Shown here in pieces: positions 42,789 through 51,854 of a stretch of 64,000 nucleotides of DNA. Position 1 is the stretch's first letter. The number at the start of each line of letters is the position of its first letter. A model generated the notes under the pieces. The model ran no database searches. It was not told the origin of the DNA and was given only the letters and a program-made list of their open reading frames with translations. A program made the translations under genes and the position numbers. The DNA is taken from positions 19,168 through 83,167 of the forward strand of contig JANOBM010000116.1 of assembly GCA_031411655.1 (NCBI GenBank). The letters are read 5' to 3'. The stretch is from UBA6163 sp031411655. Its GTDB lineage: Bacteria > Planctomycetota > Planctomycetia > Pirellulales > Pirellulaceae.

Positions 42789-43148
42789 TCAGGCCCCGCC
42801 AGTTAAGTTTGCGAGGATGCCGTCCAAGCCCGGTACGTTAATATTCATCTCACTCGCCATTCGAGATACCGCTGCGGTGTACCGCTGTTTAGCCTCGGCC
42901 CCTGCCTGATTGCACGCCTCGGTAATCCACTCTTCCAAAAGTGGGTTTTCGCGCGCACCGGGATCGATCGAGATCGCTTGCATTTGCCCAATGCCGTTGA
43001 TCGTTACCTGGACCGCACCGCCTCCCGTGGTGGCGTGAACCCGCTCCAGCTTCAACCGTTCTGTCATCTCTTGCATCATGCCGGGAAGCTTTTGTGCATG
43101 GCCGAACAACGCAGCCATGTTTCCCAATCCGCCTAGCCCCTTGAACAT
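42789..43148 (-). CDS. ybaB: YbaB/EbfC family nucleoid-associated protein
   Basis: A 119-residue DNA-binding protein of the YbaB/EbfC family. The N-terminal helix (QKLPGMMQEMTERLKLERVHATTG) and GGGAVQVTINGIGQMQAISID match the family, as does the helical tail. The ATG at 43148 is chosen because GAGGAG precedes it and because the longer frame to 43199 adds unrelated residues. It lies between dnaX and recR as in most bacteria, and is thought to bind DNA at or near replication or repair sites. Confidence 0.94.
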   Translation of the reverse strand: MFKGLGGLGNMAALFGHAQKLPGMMQEMTERLKLERVHATTGGGAVQVTINGIGQMQAISIDPGARENPLLEEWITEACNQAGAEAKQRYTAAVSRMASEMNINVPGLDGILANLTGGA

Positions 43149-43260
43149 CGATCGCTCCTCACTTTCACTACCAATCACGAAAAATACTGATCCAATCACT
43201 TACGAAGCGAAAGCAGAATCGCAAAGTCTCTCGCTGATGCCTTGCTGTGTCGCCATCATC

Positions 43261-44997
43261 TTACCGTGGCGTATCGATCCGAATGATTTCACCGTCGAAT
43301 ATTTCCATGCATCGCTTCACATAGTCATGTGCTTCCATTTCTCGGATCCGTTGCAGGCGAGTTTTGGCAACAGCAGTGGAGGGGGCTGCGTTGGGCCCAA
43401 CTGATACTGAGGATGTCGCTGCTGGTGAGTAACGGGTGCCTTCTGACGATGCCGCAACCGCCGTCGTCGTCGTTGTCTGGCGAGTTGCAACTTGAGCTGC
43501 GCTTGAAGCCAGCGATGGGGGTGTCTCGGACGCACCAGCCAATGCCGGTGATGTCAACGGACGAGAGATGTCATGCCCCAGAGGTTTGGACGATTGTTTC
43601 GGATCGATGCGAGTGTCACTATCTGCTTGGGACTGCGACAGTCCGGGACTCATTGCATGCGACGCGGAGTCGTTCGGCACACGTAACGTTTGAGATGGCC
43701 TTACGGCTTCAACGTTTTTTTTTTCCGGTGCAGCGTCGGACACGCTAGGAAAACTGGGGGCGTTTGCTTGTGCAGGCGAAACGGGTCGAGCTGCAGGTTT
43801 GACTCCGCTCGGCGACGGGGACGACGAAGTGCCAGAGGCGATCGCGGTTGCCAAATCGGCGAGGGACTGCAGATCAGGCAGGTGGCAGATCTGGACCAGC
43901 GTCGCTTCCAGCAGCACACGTCCGTGGACCGTGTGGCGAATGCGAACGATCGTCTGGTCGATCATTCCAACGATTGCGAGCAAGCGTTCTAGTCCCCACG
44001 ACGCACCAAGTCGTTTCAGCTCGTCATGCAGCGATTCGCCGGCATGTCGCTGCATCTCGGCTGGGCATCCGACGGCAACGGCAAGGATGTCTCGAAAGTA
44101 TCCCAGTAGTTGTTCGGCCAACTGACCTGCCGCAATGCCTTCGGTGGCAGCTTGGTCGATCAGTCGCAATGCTTGGTAGGCGTCCCCTGCGGCAAGCGTA
44201 GACGCCAGCTCATGCAAGCGAGTATCGTCGGCAGTACCCAGCATCACGTGTACAGTCTGAGCATTGATGCCGCCGCTGCTAAAACTGATGACCTGTTCGA
44301 GAAGAGATTGGCTATCTCGCATCGACCCGTCGGCGCGACGAGCGATCAAGCGCAATGCTTCATCGTCAGCCTTCACCCCTTCAGAGGTGACGATCTCTCG
44401 CAGCCGCCCCATGATCTCTTCGGATTTGACCGGAGAAAAGTCGAACCGCTGACACCGGCTCAGAACCGTGATCGGTAGTTTTTCAGGATCGGTGGTGCAA
44501 AAAATAAATTTAACGTGGGGTGGCGGTTCTTCGAGTGTCTTAAGGAGTGCGTTGAATGCGGCTCCCGTTAACATGTGAACTTCGTCAATAATATAAATCT
44601 TGAACCTTGAACGGCTGGGCCGTACGCCGATGTTCGCGCGAAGACTGCGGATTTCATCGATTCCACGATTGCTTGCACCGTCAATTTCCAGAACATCGAC
44701 GTCTTCCCCCGCATCGATCGCTTGTGCCACATCGCTGCTTCCGTCCGGGCTGCAGGTTGGGCCGCCTGGATCGTTTAAGGCTTTGGCGAAGATTCTCGCA
44801 GTGCTAGTTTTTCCTACTCCACGGGCGCCCGTGAACAGGTAGGCGTGCCCGACACGCCCCGTTTCAATCGCATTGCAAAGCGCTTGGCCGACATGCTGCT
44901 GCCCAACCAATTCGCCAAAGCTTTTCGGTCGATAGCGTCGGGCAACGACGACATATCGTTCATCGCTGGGCCGGGTCGAATCGTCGGTTGGCTGCAT
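43261..44997 (-). CDS. dnaX: DNA polymerase III gamma/tau subunit, zinc cysteines lost
   Basis: Clamp-loader ATPase subunit. 578 residues: Walker A GARGVGKTSTARIF (57-70), Walker B IIDEVHML, sensor SRCQRF, domain II/III helices, then a Pro/Ser/Thr-rich linker and a short conserved C-terminus (RIREMEAHDYVKRCMEIFDGEIIRID). The segment that normally holds four zinc-ligand cysteines reads LNDPGGPTCSPDGSSDVA (74-91): aligned without gaps to E. coli DnaX, all four positions are D76, D85, S88 and A91. No E. coli-like tau extension is visible. The upstream SRP RNA and downstream ybaB-recR are the usual neighbours. Confidence 0.96.
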   Translation of the reverse strand: MQPTDDSTRPSDERYVVVARRYRPKSFGELVGQQHVGQALCNAIETGRVGHAYLFTGARGVGKTSTARIFAKALNDPGGPTCSPDGSSDVAQAIDAGEDVDVLEIDGASNRGIDEIRSLRANIGVRPSRSRFKIYIIDEVHMLTGAAFNALLKTLEEPPPHVKFIFCTTDPEKLPITVLSRCQRFDFSPVKSEEIMGRLREIVTSEGVKADDEALRLIARRADGSMRDSQSLLEQVISFSSGGINAQTVHVMLGTADDTRLHELASTLAAGDAYQALRLIDQAATEGIAAGQLAEQLLGYFRDILAVAVGCPAEMQRHAGESLHDELKRLGASWGLERLLAIVGMIDQTIVRIRHTVHGRVLLEATLVQICHLPDLQSLADLATAIASGTSSSPSPSGVKPAARPVSPAQANAPSFPSVSDAAPEKKNVEAVRPSQTLRVPNDSASHAMSPGLSQSQADSDTRIDPKQSSKPLGHDISRPLTSPALAGASETPPSLASSAAQVATRQTTTTTAVAASSEGTRYSPAATSSVSVGPNAAPSTAVAKTRLQRIREMEAHDYVKRCMEIFDGEIIRIDTPR

Positions 44998-45162
44998 GGA
45001 TGACTGCTTAGCCCGCAGTTATGCGGTTAAATGCGATTTTCAGAGAATGCTTCGGGCGGATCCGCTAAGGCATTTGCAAGCCCAAGTTCGATCGGCTCGC
45101 GATCAATTCCAGTAAAATACCGCAAACAGCAAAGATAGGGGTAACCCGAAGACCGACTACGC

Positions 45163-45262
45163 GGTGGAGGCGGCCCTCACACAAAGGTACCCCGCTTATG
45201 GCTGCTCCAGTTAAGGCCTGACCAGGTTCACGGCTCCCCATCGCAAGAGCCGCCACCACCAC
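45163..45262 (-). ncRNA. ffs: Signal recognition particle RNA, bacterial small type
   Basis: Minus-strand sequence just upstream of dnaX. The conserved helix 8 reads GGTCAGG...GGAGCAGCC with the usual spacing, inside a long hairpin closed by GGTGGTGGCGGC pairing with GCCGCCTCCACC at the ends. Total about 100 nt. The apical loop sequence between the two arms is CC-TTAACT-GG, not the usual GGAA or GNRA. Ends are estimated from the closing stem; precursor or mature ends may differ by some bases. It binds Ffh to form SRP for membrane targeting. Confidence 0.88.
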
Positions 45263-45272
45263 ATAGTCTTCA

Positions 45273-45292
45273 CCGAGAGCCTGGGCTCTCGG
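45273..45292. promoter_or_regulatory. 9-bp perfect inverted repeat next to the SRP RNA
   Basis: CCGAGAGCC-TG-GGCTCTCGG lies ten bases outside the SRP RNA 5' side and about 70-90 bp past the stop of the RGG-type protein. No T-run follows. It may end the upstream transcript or bind a regulator of SRP RNA; I cannot choose. Confidence 0.45.
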
Positions 45293-45363
45293 CGTTACCG
45301 AGTTCTTCTTCGATCGCCCTTAAGCGTACGCAAAACCGTCCAAACAGGAAAGCGGTCAAGCGA

Positions 45364-47466
45364 TCAGCGTCTTCCACCGCGGCCCTGCGAGGGGCGAGGC
45401 GGACCGGAGCGGCGATGTCTTTCGATATTAGGTTCCACCAAAAGACTTACAGTATCGAGCCAAGTCGGCACATGGCGAGGCTTGGAGGAAACACCCGACT
45501 CTTCGCCGAGGGCCGAAATGACTTCGACTGAGTCCGTCTCCGCAGAAGCGGTTGGGGCGTCTCGACGCCCACCACGACCACGACCGCGACGGCGACCGCG
45601 ACGCAGCCGCTGCGTTTCTTCATCATCTTCACGATCGTCGTCGGCAATCGGGTCGATCGCCTCGGGGCCTAATTCAGCGTCAAACGGCAGGTCCTCCGAA
45701 ACGGGGGATCGCGGCTCGCGGACCGAATCTCCACCACGATCCGCTCCACCACGCCCTCGCCTCCCACGGCGACGGCGCGGTCGGCTTGGCCCATCGTCTG
45801 AGTCGGATTCGATTGCTGGTGGAAGCGATAGCTCCTCGTCAATCAGGTCATCAAAATCGAGGTCGTCGTCGATTTCTCGGGCAGCCGGTTCCGTTGGCCG
45901 CGAATGCTCGCGACGCGGACGCGACTCTCGATCGGGTCGAGGAACTGATTGCCCCTCGTTCTCGCGAACAGGTCGCGGCGCACGTGCACCTCGCGGTTCC
46001 CGTTCGGGGCGGGCCTCCGTGTCGGGACGGTTGCTACGTTCAGGGCGTGGTTCCCGTTCAGGGCGTGTTTCCTGTGCAGGGTGAGTGCCACGCTCCTGGC
46101 GCGGTGGACGATCCTGTCGAGGCGGGCGTTCGGCTTGTGGTTCGCGGCTCGATCGGACCTCGGGAGCATCGCCGGGCAATTGCTGCCTCTGGCCACGGCG
46201 TCCACGACGGCGGGAGTGACCGCTCGCTGGAAGGGAGTCATCTGCCCCCTGTTGCGTCTCGTCTCGAGTAATATCCTCGACCGGCTTTTCCGTCCGGGGG
46301 AGGTTTTCACGACGCGGTTCGCGTCCTCTATCAGCCTCGCCAAACGGCCGTCTCGGCTCGCGGCCAGACCGTTGGCCTTCGTCTCGCCTGCCGGATCGTT
46401 CCGCGGGACCACTTCGGGTTGGCTCGATACGTTCATCTGGTTCGTCAAGGTCCCAGCCAATAGGGGCCTCTAATCGGTCATCCGCTGGCGGAACGGCAGG
46501 TTCAAAGGATCGCTCGCGATCGCGACCTCTCCCACGAGCGCCCCCACGGCGGCCACGGCCGGCCGGGCGAGAGCCTTCTCGACGCGAGTCATCGCGATTC
46601 GCCGGCGAATCACCTTTACCCCTGACTGGTTCATCTTCGTCATCGATCAGGTCACCCCCATCGAGTAGATCGTCGTCGTCGAAATCATCTTCCAGGGTGA
46701 CTTCTAGGTCGTCGTCAGTGTCAACACCCCAGTCAAGGATCCCATCAACGGTGTCGTCATCTTCAAGCAAATCGTCGTCTGGGCGACCAAATTCGCGACG
46801 CACCGGTTCGCGTTCGTTGCGGCGAGAGGAGCGATCGTCTTGCCGTGGAGGGCGTTTTTCGCGAGAGCGAGGTGTTGAGTCGCGTTCTTCAGGGCGTCTG
46901 GGCGAGTCATGTCTGCGCGGGGAGCTTGTCGGAGGGACCGGCGACGGGACGTTGACGGTCGGCTGTCTTAGATTTTTAGGCGGTTCGGGTGCGTTGATCT
47001 CTGCGGGCTCATCGTCCCCGTCGAGGTTATCAACCAAACCTGCACCAAATCCTCGCCCACTTCGGGTTCGCGGGCGAGTTTCGTCGTGGGCCATCGTCGG
47101 GCTGTTACCCAGTCCTGACGCACCAATCGCTTCGGCTGAGCGAGGGGCCTCGGACGTTTCGTCGCGAAGAGGGGCGTCGGATTCACTTGCCGTCTTGATG
47201 CCAAGCGCCCCGATCAACGAATCCCATGCCGATCTTTTTGCCGGTTTTTCGGGCGCCGGGGCGGGTGGCGGGACATCGAAGCCTGGAACCGTGGGCTCGG
47301 GTTTCCGGTCGACGATCGCGGCGAGGGGGTCATTGGGCGGCGTTTCTTCCGTCATTTTCGGTAGGAAAGGGGCCTCGACCTTTTTCTTAGTCGTTTCTTT
47401 CGCGACCGGCTCCGCAGGGCCAGGAGTGCCGAGGAGATTAGCGATTGACTTCCAGTGATCGGACAT
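45364..47466 (-). CDS. Disordered Arg/Gly- and acid-rich protein with RGG-like motifs
   Basis: About 700 residues, almost all of low complexity. Basic stretches (RGRRGGARGRGRDRERS, RRRRGRRGRGGADRGG, RRGRGRGGRRD) alternate with acidic ones (DDDLEVTLEDDFDDDDLLDG, DDDLDFDDLIDEEL). Ordered-looking pieces are two copies of a short Trp motif (DHWKSIANLLG near the start, SAWDSLIGALG about residue 80) and the C-terminal PTWLDTVSLLVEPNIERH. The ATG at 47466 is taken; an ATG lies one codon upstream and another four codons before that. RGG/RGR clusters suggest RNA binding, as in RNase E or FUS-like proteins; this is an inference. It sits upstream of the SRP RNA and dnaX. Confidence 0.75.
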   Translation of the reverse strand: MSDHWKSIANLLGTPGPAEPVAKETTKKKVEAPFLPKMTEETPPNDPLAAIVDRKPEPTVPGFDVPPPAPAPEKPAKRSAWDSLIGALGIKTASESDAPLRDETSEAPRSAEAIGASGLGNSPTMAHDETRPRTRSGRGFGAGLVDNLDGDDEPAEINAPEPPKNLRQPTVNVPSPVPPTSSPRRHDSPRRPEERDSTPRSREKRPPRQDDRSSRRNEREPVRREFGRPDDDLLEDDDTVDGILDWGVDTDDDLEVTLEDDFDDDDLLDGGDLIDDEDEPVRGKGDSPANRDDSRREGSRPAGRGRRGGARGRGRDRERSFEPAVPPADDRLEAPIGWDLDEPDERIEPTRSGPAERSGRRDEGQRSGREPRRPFGEADRGREPRRENLPRTEKPVEDITRDETQQGADDSLPASGHSRRRGRRGQRQQLPGDAPEVRSSREPQAERPPRQDRPPRQERGTHPAQETRPEREPRPERSNRPDTEARPEREPRGARAPRPVRENEGQSVPRPDRESRPRREHSRPTEPAAREIDDDLDFDDLIDEELSLPPAIESDSDDGPSRPRRRRGRRGRGGADRGGDSVREPRSPVSEDLPFDAELGPEAIDPIADDDREDDEETQRLRRGRRRGRGRGGRRDAPTASAETDSVEVISALGEESGVSSKPRHVPTWLDTVSLLVEPNIERHRRSGPPRPSQGRGGRR

Positions 47467-47629
47467 CATGAGCAAATACAATTATTTTCGAATATCGTCG
47501 CGCTTTACAGGGAGCGCAAACTATATGTATAGCCCTCAGGACAGTTTCTCCAAAGGCCGAAGCTATTTTTTTGTGCCGGCCTGACAGCCAACCTCCATAC
47601 AGGCGGAGCCCGCATCGGCTCTGCAAACC

Positions 47630-48751
47630 ATGACTTTGAAGCCATTTCGCCCACTTATTGTACTCGGTACCCGTCCTGAAGCGATCAAACTTGCCCCCGT
47701 GATCCTTGCCTGTCAGGCTCATCGCGACATTGAGCCAATCCTTTGTAGTACGGGGCAGCATCGCGAAATGCTTGACCAAGTCCTGGGCTATTTCGAGATT
47801 AAGCCTGACATCGACCTCGGTTTGATGAAGCCAGGTCAGACGCTTTCGGGTCTCACGGCAGCCTGTATTGAAGCGGTCGACCGTGTCGTGGTTGATAAAC
47901 AGCCCGACGCGATTGTCGTTCAGGGTGATACAACGACGGTAATGGCCTCGGCCATTGTCGGCTTTTATCGACGAATCCCCATCGTGCATGTCGAGGCGGG
48001 TTTGCGAACCGGGGACTTGATGGCACCGTGGCCCGAAGAATTTAATCGCCGCGTCACCGGCATCGTTACGACGTTGCACTGCGCCCCGACGCAAGGATCT
48101 GCTGATGCACTGTCGCGAGAGGGCGTGCCCGCTTCTGCAATTAGAGTGACCGGAAATACTGTCATCGATGCGTTGCTGATGGCGGTCAAGCGGGAACGAG
48201 GTCGTGGCTCGCAGTGGGAAGCCCGCTATCCGATGATGAGCAAGGGACCCGTATTGCTCGTCACAGGGCATCGACGCGAGAACTTTGGCGATGGACTTGC
48301 CAACATGTGCGACGCACTTCGCGAGTTGGCAACCGTGCATCCGAAACTGCAGATCATTTACCCGGTGCACCTCAATCCCAATGTGAGCGGACCCGTTCGC
48401 GAACGTTTGTCCGGGTTGCCCAATCTCCATCTCATGCCGCCAGCCGATTACCCAGAGTTCGTCTGGCTGATGGATCAAGCAACGATTGTTTTGACGGACT
48501 CAGGAGGTGTACAAGAAGAAGCCCCGTCGCTTGGGCACCCGGTTTTGGTGACGCGTGACAAGACGGAGCGTCCTGAGGCGATCGCGGCCGGACTTGCCGA
48601 GTTGGTAGGTACCAATCGTCAAAAGATTGTTACGCGAGTCACTGAACTACTCGCTGCTCCCAAGTCGACTTCTCCGCTTCCGCCAAACCCGTATGGAGAT
48701 GGTCAAGCTGCAAACCGAATCATCCAGTGGATGTTAGAAACTTGGCACTAA
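47630..48751 (+). CDS. wecB: UDP-N-acetylglucosamine 2-epimerase (non-hydrolysing)
   Basis: Interconverts UDP-GlcNAc and UDP-ManNAc for surface polysaccharides. 373 residues with the family motifs LGTRPEAIKLAPVI near the start, VQGDTTTVMA, HVEAGLRTGD, TGHRRENFG and LTDSGGVQEEAPSLG. The ATG at 47630 is unopposed by other starts. A polyprenyl sugar-phosphate transferase gene is about 2.6 kb away, consistent with a role in polysaccharide assembly, though they are not in one operon. Confidence 0.97.
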   Translation: MTLKPFRPLIVLGTRPEAIKLAPVILACQAHRDIEPILCSTGQHREMLDQVLGYFEIKPDIDLGLMKPGQTLSGLTAACIEAVDRVVVDKQPDAIVVQGDTTTVMASAIVGFYRRIPIVHVEAGLRTGDLMAPWPEEFNRRVTGIVTTLHCAPTQGSADALSREGVPASAIRVTGNTVIDALLMAVKRERGRGSQWEARYPMMSKGPVLLVTGHRRENFGDGLANMCDALRELATVHPKLQIIYPVHLNPNVSGPVRERLSGLPNLHLMPPADYPEFVWLMDQATIVLTDSGGVQEEAPSLGHPVLVTRDKTERPEAIAAGLAELVGTNRQKIVTRVTELLAAPKSTSPLPPNPYGDGQAANRIIQWMLETWH

Positions 48752-48838
48752 GGCAAGTTGTGTTAGACCGCTGAACACCAAGAAAGTTGTGTTCGTGCGT
48801 ATTCGGTTCGTGACATCAAAATCGAGAAAGACGTTATG

Positions 48839-48879
48839 CAGTGAATGCTCGTATTGATTCACTGTGTTGATTCACTGCG
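48839..48879. repeat. 13-bp tandem duplication plus short inverted copy
   Basis: TTGATTCACTG-Y-G occurs at 48854-48866 and 48867-48879, with one mismatch. CAGTGAAT at 48839-48846 is an inverted copy of the ATTCACTG part, so a small hairpin can form. It lies between the convergent wecB and M48 genes. Confidence 0.8.
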
Positions 48880-48886
48880 TCAATTG

Positions 48887-50149
48887 CTAAGCGCTTAACG
48901 GACTTGACGCCGGATGTACCGAGACATTCGCCCAGTTTTGAAGTCGTTCGCACCTGTCATGCACACTGGGATGAAGCCAAGTGGAACGGTCGGAGCGTGA
49001 CTCGGCGAGCGTGACCCGCCGAAGCGTTTGTCCATAGCGATCGGCCGCCATGGACTTTGTTAACGGTGGGTCCAGTTCGACGGGCAGTTGCATCGAAAGT
49101 TCGCAGGCGACTCGATCCGCATCGTACTCGGTAGCATGAGCAACGAGGCGGAGGGTGAGTAGTGTGAATGCGATCCCCAGTAGATTGGTACCGATCGCCG
49201 CCGCCGCAGAGTCAGGCATGAACGACGCAATCGTGGAAGCAAGAACCCAAGCAGGACCCATCGATACCACGCGTAGCCAAACGTGACCGCGGCGCACATG
49301 GGCAATTTCGTGAAGTAGCACCATCGCGATTTCGTTTTTCGAGAGATCGCGTAAAAGTCGGTCGGTAACAAGCAGACTTCGCAATCGCGGGATGAAACCC
49401 GCAACGACGGCATTGCATGATTTCATCTCGGTATGCCAAACGCGAACCGGCATGCGGCGGATCCCCGCGGTGCGAAGGATGTCGCACACCCATCCGAATT
49501 CGATCGAGTTGATTTCCTTTGTTTTCCAAAGGACGCGGACAAATAGCGGCACTAAGAATGGAACCGAGATCACTCCCACAATACCCATGAAGGCGGCTGA
49601 AGAGGCATTGTCTGTCCACGATGTCCATCGCATCAAATCAGTCGCGCCCAAAATCAATAATACGGGACCCACGATCCATCCGCCGCTGGACAGCATGGCG
49701 CGTAGCCACTGGTGAATCGCATCCCGTCCACGACATTCTGTATAGCCCATAGCGACGCCATATCGATGTTCACTCCACCAGACCGACGAAGTCAACGTGA
49801 TGGCCGGAAACAGAAGCACGAAAGCCTGAAGCGTCATCGAAGACGCAAAGATAGGCCACGTTTGAACGGCGGGTGCCAAGCCAAAACCTACCAAGCAAAC
49901 CGCGGCGACGATCAGTCCCATCCACCGCAGTATGTCAAGTTGACGCTCCAGCATTCGCGCTGCCTGAAGTGGGTCGAGGCCTTGATCGGCGGCGAGCTTC
50001 GTCAGGAACGTTGGCATTTGAACTAATAGGCACCAGACTAATAGCAATGCCAAGCTTGTCCCAACGCAGTGACTGAGTTCAGTCGACGCAGGAGGCAGCG
50101 ATCCAAACGCAAGCGACGCAACGACAGAGATAAACCAGAAAAGTGTCAT
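48887..50149 (-). CDS. M48 family membrane metallopeptidase
   Basis: 420 residues. N-terminal hydrophobic helices (about 2-20, 30-48, 76-95, 105-122) are followed by two more, then the catalytic domain with HEIAH (H280, E281, H284) and EYDAD (third zinc ligand region), and another hydrophobic stretch after the active site. The pattern is that of M48 membrane peptidases such as HtpX/Ste24 relatives, whose substrates are membrane proteins or peptides. The closeness to HtpX is not certain. It is convergent with wecB and stands alone. Confidence 0.9.
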   Translation of the reverse strand: MTLFWFISVVASLAFGSLPPASTELSHCVGTSLALLLVWCLLVQMPTFLTKLAADQGLDPLQAARMLERQLDILRWMGLIVAAVCLVGFGLAPAVQTWPIFASSMTLQAFVLLFPAITLTSSVWWSEHRYGVAMGYTECRGRDAIHQWLRAMLSSGGWIVGPVLLILGATDLMRWTSWTDNASSAAFMGIVGVISVPFLVPLFVRVLWKTKEINSIEFGWVCDILRTAGIRRMPVRVWHTEMKSCNAVVAGFIPRLRSLLVTDRLLRDLSKNEIAMVLLHEIAHVRRGHVWLRVVSMGPAWVLASTIASFMPDSAAAAIGTNLLGIAFTLLTLRLVAHATEYDADRVACELSMQLPVELDPPLTKSMAADRYGQTLRRVTLAESRSDRSTWLHPSVHDRCERLQNWANVSVHPASSPLSA

Positions 50150-50334
50150 GGCTCGCAGTGTAAGTCATGATGCTGGCCGCGCGCGTGATGGATTATAGAA
50201 TCTACCTGAGATACTACCCGAGTCGTCCGTTTGTACCGAATTTAGCGAGATGCCGGTTGCACGGGTTATTGGTCACGGGCATTGGCTGGGCAGAGAGGCG
50301 GGTGCCTTCGCAGCAAGGAGTTGTACCTCCCTTT

Positions 50335-51843
50335 CTAGTAAGCTTCAGGCTGCTTCCATGCGACCGCTAGGGTACGAAGAAGGATTCGAAGGTCAAGCCA
50401 AATCGACCAGTTGCGAATGTACTGGTGATCGAATTCAATCCGGCGTTGCATTTTATCAAGCGTATCGGTTTCGCCGCGGCACCCGCTCACCTGAGCGAGC
50501 CCAGTAATGCCAGGCTTAATCTTGTGGCGGAGCATGTATCCATGGATTTGCCCACGGTAAAACTCGTTGTGCGCTGTCGCATGTGGCCGGGGGCCGACTA
50601 AGGACATGTTTCCTTCGACGACATTGAAAAGTTGTGGTAACTCGTCAAGACTTGTTTTACGCAGAATCGCACCCAATGGCGTGATGCGAGGGTCGTTCTT
50701 CCTGGCTTGAACGACTGTTGGTCCGTTGTCGCACGTCGTCATCGAGCGGAATTTCCAAACTTGGATCTCTCGACCGTCGAGGCCATAGCGGCGCTGCCGA
50801 AAGAAAACAGGGCCAGGTGATGTCAACTTGATCGCGAGCGCGATAAACAGCATCGGGATCGAGATGACAACGAGTCCAACAGTACTGAGCGTTAGGTCAA
50901 CCAGTCGCTTGCCAAAGCCATCGATCCCGCGTAACGGATTTTCAAAAATGCTAACCGCTGGCAAGCCGCCTACGGAATGCCAGCTTGAATGGAGTAACTC
51001 GAAAACAAAAAAATCGGGAACCAAGTAGACGGAAGCGGTGGAGTCACTGAGCTGATCCAGCAGTTCTCGAATCTGCTGTTCTGCGCGCATCGGCAGGGTA
51101 ATGAGAACGGTATCGATTTTCCCCGCGCGAGCGTCGATGGTCAATTGTTCTAGGCTTCCAATCCATGGTTGTTTCGACTGGATGTCGTCTTGTGGAAAGA
51201 CAGGATGGTTGTCGTAGTAACCGACTAATTGCCATGAAAGGCCTGTGTCACCTTGTAAGTTGGACTCAATCTGTCGACCCAAATCATTCAGTCCGGCGAT
51301 CGCAACTTTGCGAATACCCACTCCTCGGCGGAGTAGTCCGCGTCGCAGGACTCGCGTCGACATGCGGCAAATACCGATCATCGCGGGGGTCAACAGGATC
51401 CAGGCGATGATCGCGGTTCGAGAATACAATTCGCTCGACCGAGTAATAAAGGCAAGTACGGCAAGCATGGCTACCGTGATCATCCAAGTGATCGCGACTG
51501 ACGATACTTCGTCATCGACGTTGTCGATATGGTTGTTGCGGTAAAGTCCTGCGAATCGACCTGCGATCAGAAACAGGACCGTTGATACCAAACCCATCGC
51601 TAAAAGTGAATCGTCTAGCGCGAGGTTCGCTGCCAGTGTGGTGAAAGCCAAGGATGCAAGCACCGCGCATGAATCCATTGCCGGTTGGACAACGTCCCAC
51701 CAGCCGCGATGGCCCTGGATCGATCGATTGGTAAACGGCACGAAACAGCTCGGATCATTCAAGTTCGGAACCTTCGTCGAGCTGCAGCCCACCGAAGGCG
51801 TGGTTGTGGTGCTTTGAAATACAGAAGCTCCAGCTATCGCCAC
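50335..51843 (-). CDS. Polyprenyl-phosphate sugar-1-phosphate transferase (WcaJ/WbaP type)
   Basis: Transfers a sugar phosphate onto undecaprenyl phosphate to start a surface polysaccharide. About 502 residues: four N-terminal membrane helices, a CoA-binding-like nucleotide-fold middle region (VAIAGLNDLGRQIESNL), a fifth membrane helix and the catalytic C-terminal domain. Motifs there are KRLVDLTLS, SPGPVFFRQRRYGLDG, WKFRSM, LRKTSLDELPQLFNV, SLVGPRP and RHKIKPGITGLAQVSG. The GTG at 51843 is taken because it lies nine bases past the nadC stop; a TTG at 51900 would overlap nadC. The sugar is not determined by sequence. Confidence 0.93.
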   Translation of the reverse strand: MAIAGASVFQSTTTTPSVGCSSTKVPNLNDPSCFVPFTNRSIQGHRGWWDVVQPAMDSCAVLASLAFTTLAANLALDDSLLAMGLVSTVLFLIAGRFAGLYRNNHIDNVDDEVSSVAITWMITVAMLAVLAFITRSSELYSRTAIIAWILLTPAMIGICRMSTRVLRRGLLRRGVGIRKVAIAGLNDLGRQIESNLQGDTGLSWQLVGYYDNHPVFPQDDIQSKQPWIGSLEQLTIDARAGKIDTVLITLPMRAEQQIRELLDQLSDSTASVYLVPDFFVFELLHSSWHSVGGLPAVSIFENPLRGIDGFGKRLVDLTLSTVGLVVISIPMLFIALAIKLTSPGPVFFRQRRYGLDGREIQVWKFRSMTTCDNGPTVVQARKNDPRITPLGAILRKTSLDELPQLFNVVEGNMSLVGPRPHATAHNEFYRGQIHGYMLRHKIKPGITGLAQVSGCRGETDTLDKMQRRIEFDHQYIRNWSIWLDLRILLRTLAVAWKQPEAY

Positions 51844-51854
51844 GCAAGGAGACT

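Noticed and set aside
45065..45262. 65-codon minus frame over the SRP RNA
   Set aside because: The conserved SRP helix 8 explains the sequence; the frame has no coding support.
45552..46271. Long plus-strand frame (239 codons) opposite the RGG-type protein
   Set aside because: Arg/Asp-rich coding sequence produces long open frames on the other strand. It has no family similarity, signal or ribosome site.
47438..48478. Open minus-strand frame of 346 codons opposite wecB
   Set aside because: wecB has all family motifs on the plus strand; the antisense frame has no domain, and long antisense frames are common in this GC-rich codon usage.
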